Below, piece after piece: positions 19,804 to 23,213 of a stretch of 23,213 bases of DNA. The DNA lies in IMG/VR virus record IMGVR_UViG_3300017752_000175, positions 1-23,213 of that record; one strand, 5' to 3'. Source of the DNA: a virus. Position numbers and translations under genes: made by a program. Each line of letters opens with the position of its first letter. Positions within the stretch are counted from its first letter, which is position 1. Under the pieces are notes generated by a model. It was not told the DNA's origin. It did no database searches and was given only the letters and a program-made list of their open reading frames with translations.

Positions 19804-20706
19804 ATGAGCGATGATCTTATACCTCAAGAAAAGCCCCTGTTTAGTAGCGCATGGGAGGGAGACTCCGCAAGGATAGATGTTCCGGTAGTTAGAAACGGAG
19901 ATTGGAATTGGTGGGTTTTATTATGGGCTGACAGGCATTGGGACAACCCTGACTCAGATCATAAGATGATGAATGAGCAGTTGCGTCAGGCTAGGCAAAT
20001 GAATGCCGCTATCATTGACGTAGGTGATTTCTTTTGCGCTATGCAAGGCAAGTATGACCCTAGATCAAGCAAGTCAGCACTAAGACCAGAGCACACATCA
20101 GGAGATTACTTGGATGCTCTTGTAAACACAGCTACCGACTATCTTAGCCCTTACGCTGACCTGTTTGCTTGGATGTGTCCGGGGAACCATGAGAAGTCTA
20201 TTCACGACCGCAGGGAAACTAACCTTACTGAAAGGCTCGTATCTAATCTGAGGGCAAAGGGAAGCCAGTGTATCCGACACCGATACTCAGGCTTTACTAG
20301 GATCTGCTTTAAAGATCATAAGACTCTGGACCAGAAGAAAGGCTACTCTCAGACGGTGGTTATGTGGCATACTCACGGTTACGGCGGCGGTGGACCCGTT
20401 ACTAAGGATACCATTCAAGCTAATAGACAGGGTGTGTATTTAGACAACGTGGACATAGTGGTTAGTGGGCATACTCACGACTCTTGGATATGGCCGCAGT
20501 CTACCGTGAGGGTAAGTCAGCAAGGTAACCTCGTTCATAGCGAGAGGCTGCACTTAAAGATACCGTCAGCTAAGAACAAGTTCGGCAAAGACTCGTGGGA
20601 AGACCTTAGGGGTATGCCACCTAAGCCCTTAGGTTGTTTATGGCTAAAGTTTGCTTGGGATAGTTCTAATCATAAAGTTACGTATGACGTAAGACGCTCC
20701 TTATAA
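19804..20706 (+). CDS. Calcineurin-like metallophosphoesterase
   Basis: The 300-aa protein has the metallophosphoesterase motifs in order: WADRHWD at 41-47 (the D-x-H metal ligands), DVGDFF at 72-77, CPGNHEKS at 125-132, WHTHGY near 187, and VVSGHTHDS near 218. It would use two metal ions to hydrolyse phosphoester bonds in nucleic acid, nucleotides or protein. Phage members often work in DNA repair or recombination, but there is no SbcC-like partner here. The GC content is somewhat higher than in its immediate neighbours. It is terminated by a strong hairpin at 20732. Confidence 0.9.
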   Translation: MSDDLIPQEKPLFSSAWEGDSARIDVPVVRNGDWNWWVLLWADRHWDNPDSDHKMMNEQLRQARQMNAAIIDVGDFFCAMQGKYDPRSSKSALRPEHTSGDYLDALVNTATDYLSPYADLFAWMCPGNHEKSIHDRRETNLTERLVSNLRAKGSQCIRHRYSGFTRICFKDHKTLDQKKGYSQTVVMWHTHGYGGGGPVTKDTIQANRQGVYLDNVDIVVSGHTHDSWIWPQSTVRVSQQGNLVHSERLHLKIPSAKNKFGKDSWEDLRGMPPKPLGCLWLKFAWDSSNHKVTYDVRRSL

Positions 20707-20731
20707 TTTATAGGCCGAGATGCCTAACTAG

Positions 20732-20773
20732 AACTGGCTTATCTTCTTTACTGGAGGTGAGCCAGTTTTTTTT
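20732..20773 (+). terminator. Rho-independent terminator after the phosphoesterase
   Basis: AACTGGCTTA (20732-20741) pairs with TGAGCCAGTT (20758-20767), a 10-bp stem with one G-T pair, followed by eight T residues (20766-20773). A smaller hairpin (TAGGC at 20711-20715 with GCCTA at 20722-20726) precedes it. Confidence 0.9.
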
Positions 20774-20794
20774 ATGTCTAATATCATTTATTGC

Positions 20795-20822
20795 TTGCAA
20801 ATAATCATTCCTGAGCTATAGT
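20795..20822 (+). promoter_or_regulatory. Promoter P7 (TTGCAA-N16-TATAGT), leaderless
   Basis: The -35 TTGCAA is at 20795-20800 and the -10 TATAGT at 20817-20822; the spacer has ATAATCATTCC and TGAGC. It follows a terminator and precedes the ATG at 20832 by 9 nt. With P8 and P9 it forms a near-identical trio. Confidence 0.82.
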
Positions 20823-20831
20823 GATCTCGTT

Positions 20832-21359
20832 ATGAATGACATCGCATCCCAACATCCTAAGTTTATTAAAAATCAAGTTAACTCAAACATTATGCGTGAA
20901 GCATGGCGCATACGACGCGAAGCCGCAGCATCGGTAGGTGCAGAGCGCGTTACGTTTATTGCATGGGGTCCATGCCTTGAACGGGCGCGAGGTAAGCGCA
21001 CACCGTTACGGAATGCGTTCGGTTCTATGCTTAAAGCTGGTAAGGGCGTTAAAATTGATCTGTCTATCCTTGATCCGACAATGCCGGTTAACCTTGACGC
21101 TGAGACGATAAGTGAGCTTAGCGGAGTTGAATTATCTTACGTAAGGCCGCACTTGGCGTATCTGGAGAATACAGGAGTGCTTAACAATCATTATGGATTT
21201 ATCTCAGTTCCGGCAGAGCGGCGACCTTACTCTAACTGTCTTGATGATTGGGCAGCGTGGGAGAATAACGACCGTAAGCGTAAGCAGCGTGAAGTAGATT
21301 TTCAGAGCTTACTTCGTGAGAAGGCTGAGCAGCACGTTGAGGTGTCGCTTTATGCTTAG
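20832..21359 (+). CDS. Hypothetical protein, 175 aa
   Basis: A predicted soluble protein with a basic N-terminal half (RIRREAAASVGAER and RARGKRTPLRNAF) and an LSGVELSYVRPHLAYLENTG segment near 95-114 that looks like a winged-helix or HTH. The C-terminus is helical and charged (NNDRKRKQREVDF). It may be a small DNA-binding regulator, but the HTH is only suggestive. Expression should be from leaderless promoter P7. Base composition is slightly higher in GC than in the genes before 19260. Confidence 0.62.
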   Translation: MNDIASQHPKFIKNQVNSNIMREAWRIRREAAASVGAERVTFIAWGPCLERARGKRTPLRNAFGSMLKAGKGVKIDLSILDPTMPVNLDAETISELSGVELSYVRPHLAYLENTGVLNNHYGFISVPAERRPYSNCLDDWAAWENNDRKRKQREVDFQSLLREKAEQHVEVSLYA

Positions 21360-21362
21360 GCT

Positions 21363-21418
21363 AAAAAGTTTAACTTTTAGATATTTATTGCTTGCAAATA
21401 ATCATTCCTGAGCTATGG
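21363..21418 (+). repeat. Promoter module repeat A (palindrome plus P8)
   Basis: A 56-bp stretch nearly identical to 21781-21836. It holds a palindrome AAAAGTTTAACTTTT (21364-21378) with 7-bp arms, then TATTTATTG and the P8 -35 and spacer. The two copies lie 418 bp apart and look like a duplicated promoter cassette. Confidence 0.75.
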
Positions 21419-21419
21419 T
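21392..21419 (+). promoter_or_regulatory. Promoter P8 (TTGCAA-N16-TATGGT), leaderless
   Basis: The -35 TTGCAA is at 21392-21397 and the -10 TATGGT at 21414-21419, with TGAGC beside it. The ATG at 21429 is 9 nt after the -10. The -10 is the weakest of the trio. Confidence 0.75.
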
Positions 21420-21428
21420 TATATTGTT

Positions 21429-21764
21429 ATGAGAGATTACACTGCACACGATACAATTAGTCACTGCCTTACCGTAGAGGAAGATGGATGGACTATCGAA
21501 GCCGAAGCTGATATTGACATCTGCATTATTCACGAGGGTATGGTTCGTTACTACCGTGATGGATCTGGCTACCCTGGATTTCACATGGTTGAAGTTTCTG
21601 ACGTTCGTTCAATTACGGTAGAGGGTGCATCGCACTCTAATCGACTAATTGATTGGATTGTTAAGAATGCCGATGATTTGCCACGGTGGATTCGTAATTG
21701 GGTTAATCGTAAGATGGAGGCGATTGTGGAACCTGCGGTATGGGAGGCTGAAATAAATGCCTGA
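21429..21764 (+). CDS. Hypothetical protein, 111 aa
   Basis: A small, mostly acidic protein with a beta-rich first half (CLTVEEDGWTIEAEADIDI) and a helical second half with RLIDWIVKNADDLPRWIRNW. I recognise no family. The gene lies in a row of short genes with one leaderless promoter each, which is typical of phage early host-takeover genes; that role is inference. Its stop overlaps a 13-codon frame at 21757 carrying the degenerate CxxCK reading. Confidence 0.6.
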   Translation: MRDYTAHDTISHCLTVEEDGWTIEAEADIDICIIHEGMVRYYRDGSGYPGFHMVEVSDVRSITVEGASHSNRLIDWIVKNADDLPRWIRNWVNRKMEAIVEPAVWEAEINA

Positions 21765-21798
21765 TATTTGCACACCGTTCAAAAAGTTTAACTTTTAG
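21757..21798 (+). CDS. Degenerate CxxCK micro-ORF (13 codons)
   Basis: ATG 21757 overlaps the previous stop and opens MPDICTPFKKFNF, ending at TAG 21796-21798. Compared with the other copies the second Cys is Phe (TGC to TTC). This change also breaks the palindrome. It is either a decayed micro-ORF or a chance frame on a weakened DNA element. Confidence 0.15.
   Translation: MPDICTPFKKFNF
21767..21783 (+). repeat. 17-bp palindromic element, copy upstream of P9
   Basis: TTTGCACACCGTTCAAA differs from the consensus by one base in the right arm (GTTCAAA). The P9 -35 begins 26 bp after it, the same spacing as between copy 565-581 and P1. Confidence 0.5.
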
Positions 21799-21836
21799 AT
21801 ATTTATTGCTTGCAAATAATCATTCTTGAGCTATAG
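21781..21836 (+). repeat. Promoter module repeat B (palindrome plus P9)
   Basis: This is the second copy of the 56-bp module, with the palindrome AAAAGTTTAACTTTT at 21782-21796. It differs from copy A mainly near the -10 and by ATTCTTGAGC in place of ATTCCTGAGC. Confidence 0.75.
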
Positions 21837-21837
21837 T
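21810..21837 (+). promoter_or_regulatory. Promoter P9 (TTGCAA-N16-TATAGT), leaderless
   Basis: The -35 TTGCAA is at 21810-21815 and the -10 TATAGT at 21832-21837. The ATG at 21847 is 9 nt after the -10, as in P7 and P8. A palindromic element lies 26 bp upstream of the -35. Confidence 0.82.
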
Positions 21838-21846
21838 GATCTTGTT

Positions 21847-22227
21847 ATGACTGAAAACACTTTACCAAACCAGCCAGCCCGCCTTTACTCCGAAGAACGC
21901 CGTGAGCTTAACAGACTGTTCGCAGATGATGCAGTCCTTAACGGTAACGACCGTGAGGGCAGCTTCGGAAGGGCATTGAACCGGCTTAATGAGCATCTGC
22001 ACTCTTGGGGCTTTGAGTTGGACATGGTTTCAGCAGATTTACTGCTAGGGCATCGAGGGTCTAACCTTCTTACGTTCCGCAGACGCAATCACACTAGCGA
22101 CCCGTTCCACGAGAATCCGATGGTCGATAATGCTAGAGTTACATTTTCCTGGGAGTGCATGAACGCTCAGCCGTCAACGACGATAAGAGATTCAAGCCGC
22201 TTGGAGACGCTGGCTTACATAGGGTAA
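21847..22227 (+). CDS. Hypothetical protein, 126 aa
   Basis: A charged soluble protein with a helical N-terminal half (EERRELNRLFADD and a FGRALNRLNEHLHSWGF segment) and a short beta-rich C-terminal half (SNLLTFRRRN). No family is recognised. The reading frame extends upstream to 21826 but only through the -10 of P9, so ATG 21847 is preferred. It is the first gene of a short unit that continues with the 105-aa gene. Confidence 0.62.
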   Translation: MTENTLPNQPARLYSEERRELNRLFADDAVLNGNDREGSFGRALNRLNEHLHSWGFELDMVSADLLLGHRGSNLLTFRRRNHTSDPFHENPMVDNARVTFSWECMNAQPSTTIRDSSRLETLAYIG

Positions 22228-22268
22228 GCCAAATAGTTACAGATAAACACCTACTACCAATACACAAT

Positions 22269-22586
22269 ATGAACTACACTAAAGCTAACGAGCTTCTTAC
22301 TGGAAGATGCCATGAATCCCGAAGGATTGGAAATAACACCTACTTACAGCGCAGACCGGGAGGAGAGATTGCAGTGCGTCTACACAGAACTGACATAGTT
22401 ACTTACCGCCCTGACGGTTCTGTTATCCTAGACAGTGGAGGCTGGAGAACAGTTACCACCAAAGCTCGCATTAATCAGTATATGCCAGCGGAATGTTCTT
22501 TATACCAGCGAGATTGGGAGTGGTATCTGGAGCGTGATGGGTCTGACCCAATCGTATTTGAAGATGGAATGTATGCTACTAGATAA
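22269..22586 (+). CDS. Conserved small phage protein with GWRTVTTKxRIN motif
   Basis: The 105-aa product matches a small protein I recall from many phage genomes: a TGRCHESRRIGNNTYLQRR start, a VRLHRTDIVTYRPDG strand pair, and the signature GGWRTVTTKARINQY near 57-71. The function is not known to me. I chose the ATG at 22269 rather than the upstream start at 22155, which would lie within the preceding gene. It is preceded by an A/C-rich, SD-free stretch (CACCTACTACCAATACACAA) very like the leader of the gene at 697. Confidence 0.72.
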   Translation: MNYTKANELLTGRCHESRRIGNNTYLQRRPGGEIAVRLHRTDIVTYRPDGSVILDSGGWRTVTTKARINQYMPAECSLYQRDWEWYLERDGSDPIVFEDGMYATR

Positions 22587-22603
22587 TTCGCACACCGTGC
22601 AAA
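22587..22603 (+). repeat. 17-bp palindromic element, last copy
   Basis: TTCGCACACCGTGCAAA directly follows the stop of the previous gene and differs from consensus by one base in the left arm. In the CxxCK frame the first Cys is Arg. It ends 19 nt before the ATG at 22623. Confidence 0.5.
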
Positions 22604-22622
22604 CCGAGAATCCAACAACATA

Positions 22623-22835
22623 ATGACTACCTTCAAAAACACTTTTACCCAGATTGACCCGAAGACTTTTAAGGGGGCGATGCTTGCAGGTTACGACCTG
22701 ATCGTAGTGGATCGAGATGACACCGAGTTCGTTGATGCGACCGTCCTATACGGGTTTGACGAGATTTACCAGTTCGACCACGCCTTTGAGAATCCAATTC
22801 ACGGCTTCCTCAAAACGGAGGTTATCTCTTCGTAA
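22623..22835 (+). CDS. Hypothetical protein, 70 aa
   Basis: A small acidic protein (LIVVDRDDTEFVDATVLYGFDEIYQFD) with alternating beta-like strands. No family is recognised. Its GC content is higher than that of the genes upstream. No Shine-Dalgarno sequence is visible, and the only nearby regulatory candidate is the palindrome ending 19 nt upstream of the ATG. It is the last gene before the non-coding end of the window. Confidence 0.55.
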   Translation: MTTFKNTFTQIDPKTFKGAMLAGYDLIVVDRDDTEFVDATVLYGFDEIYQFDHAFENPIHGFLKTEVISS

Positions 22836-23213
22836 GATCGCTTTAGACGCGCCGATCATATAATCCGCCGTGGTAATCCCTGCTTATGTATTACGGCGCG
22901 TTAGGTGCGGCAAGAGAGCTTAGCTTTGCGGCAAGCCTGTGGTAACACTAATACCCAAGTCAATATGTAACTTAAATATCTTAGGATTTACTTAACGATT
23001 GCGGTTTACCTTTGCGTGAAGGATTTAGATTTAGGATAATCTAAGAGATAACTTAACAGATTTGCGGCAGGTATAAGGACAAGGTTTCCCCTTTAGAGGA
23101 AGAGTAATACTAAGGATTAGGTCTGCGGCAGGGACAACTTAAAACCCCATACAAGACATAAGACAAGACAGAATATAAGAGATAATTGAAGGATTATGTA
23201 AGTCGTTGATACA
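22836..23213 (+). other. Non-coding region with TGCGGCA words and an inverted repeat
   Basis: No open frame of note lies in these 378 bp. TGCGGCA occurs exactly at 22906-22912, 22927-22933, 23063-23069 and 23124-23130, with a related TTGCGGT near 22999. Related words such as TTAGGAT and ACTTAAC also recur around them. An 8-bp inverted repeat, ACGCGCCG at 22847-22854 and CGGCGCGT at 22894-22901, encloses a 39-nt A/T-rich loop. The layout of repeated short words beside an inverted repeat is compatible with a replication origin or packaging site, but no initiator or pac motif is recognised. Confidence 0.45.

Noticed and set aside
565-22603. The 17-bp palindrome as a CRISPR repeat
   Set aside because: The copies are kilobases apart, short and not interspersed with regular spacers.

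Overview
This window reads as part of a tailed dsDNA bacteriophage genome, or a prophage or metagenomic phage contig. Every convincing gene lies on the + strand. Genes are packed with 1-14 nt overlaps, often ATGA or TAATG. Recognisable products are typical of phages: small and large terminase subunits, an HNH endonuclease, RNase HI, a metallophosphoesterase, ParB-like proteins, a PAPS-reductase-like protein, several glycosyltransferases and an exported NlpC/P60- or CHAP-like peptidase. No portal, capsid or tail gene is visible. The host cannot be named from the sequence. Shine-Dalgarno sequences are almost absent upstream of starts, and many genes look leaderless, so the host probably tolerates SD-independent initiation.

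Layout. 1-599: the end of a Cys-rich protein, an HNH endonuclease and a 12-codon CxxC micro-ORF. 600-4690: promoter, a KOW-like/coiled-coil protein, terminator, RNase HI, two unknown proteins and a membrane protein. 4700-8440: promoter with a structured 115-nt leader, a CxxCxxCC (YkgJ-like) protein, a second promoter and a six-gene chain ending in a SAM methyltransferase and a TET-associated-type glycosyltransferase. 8455-10310: short genes, a DUF6011-like zinc protein and an exported peptidase, with two leaderless promoters. 10330-17140: one very compact operon with a conserved phage protein, three related glycosyltransferase-like proteins, a 2OG-Fe(II) oxygenase-like protein, an IbrA/IbrB-like pair with a 37-aa zinc-ribbon micro-ORF between them, a GC-rich glycosyltransferase and two tandem ParB-like paralogues. 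17150-19260: terminase subunits. 19260-22835: short genes under repeated near-identical leaderless promoters plus a metallophosphoesterase with a strong terminator. 22836-23213: non-coding, with repeated TGCGGCA words and a GC-rich inverted repeat.

How the genes may work together. The methyltransferase, glycosyltransferases, 2OG oxygenase, IbrA-like and ParB-like proteins resemble the sets that phages use for DNA hypermodification, and they sit directly upstream of the packaging genes. That joint role is inference. The strongest unexplained signals are regulatory. Nine copies of one extended promoter share a TTGCAA -35, a conserved ATTC in the spacer and a TGTGC or TGAGC extended -10; seven of them place the ATG 5-9 nt after the -10. 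A second 17-bp palindrome, TTTGCACNNCGTGCAAA, occurs eight times, mostly at gene ends. In one frame it spells a CxxCK zinc-knuckle, and in three places it begins a plausible Cys-rich micro-ORF.
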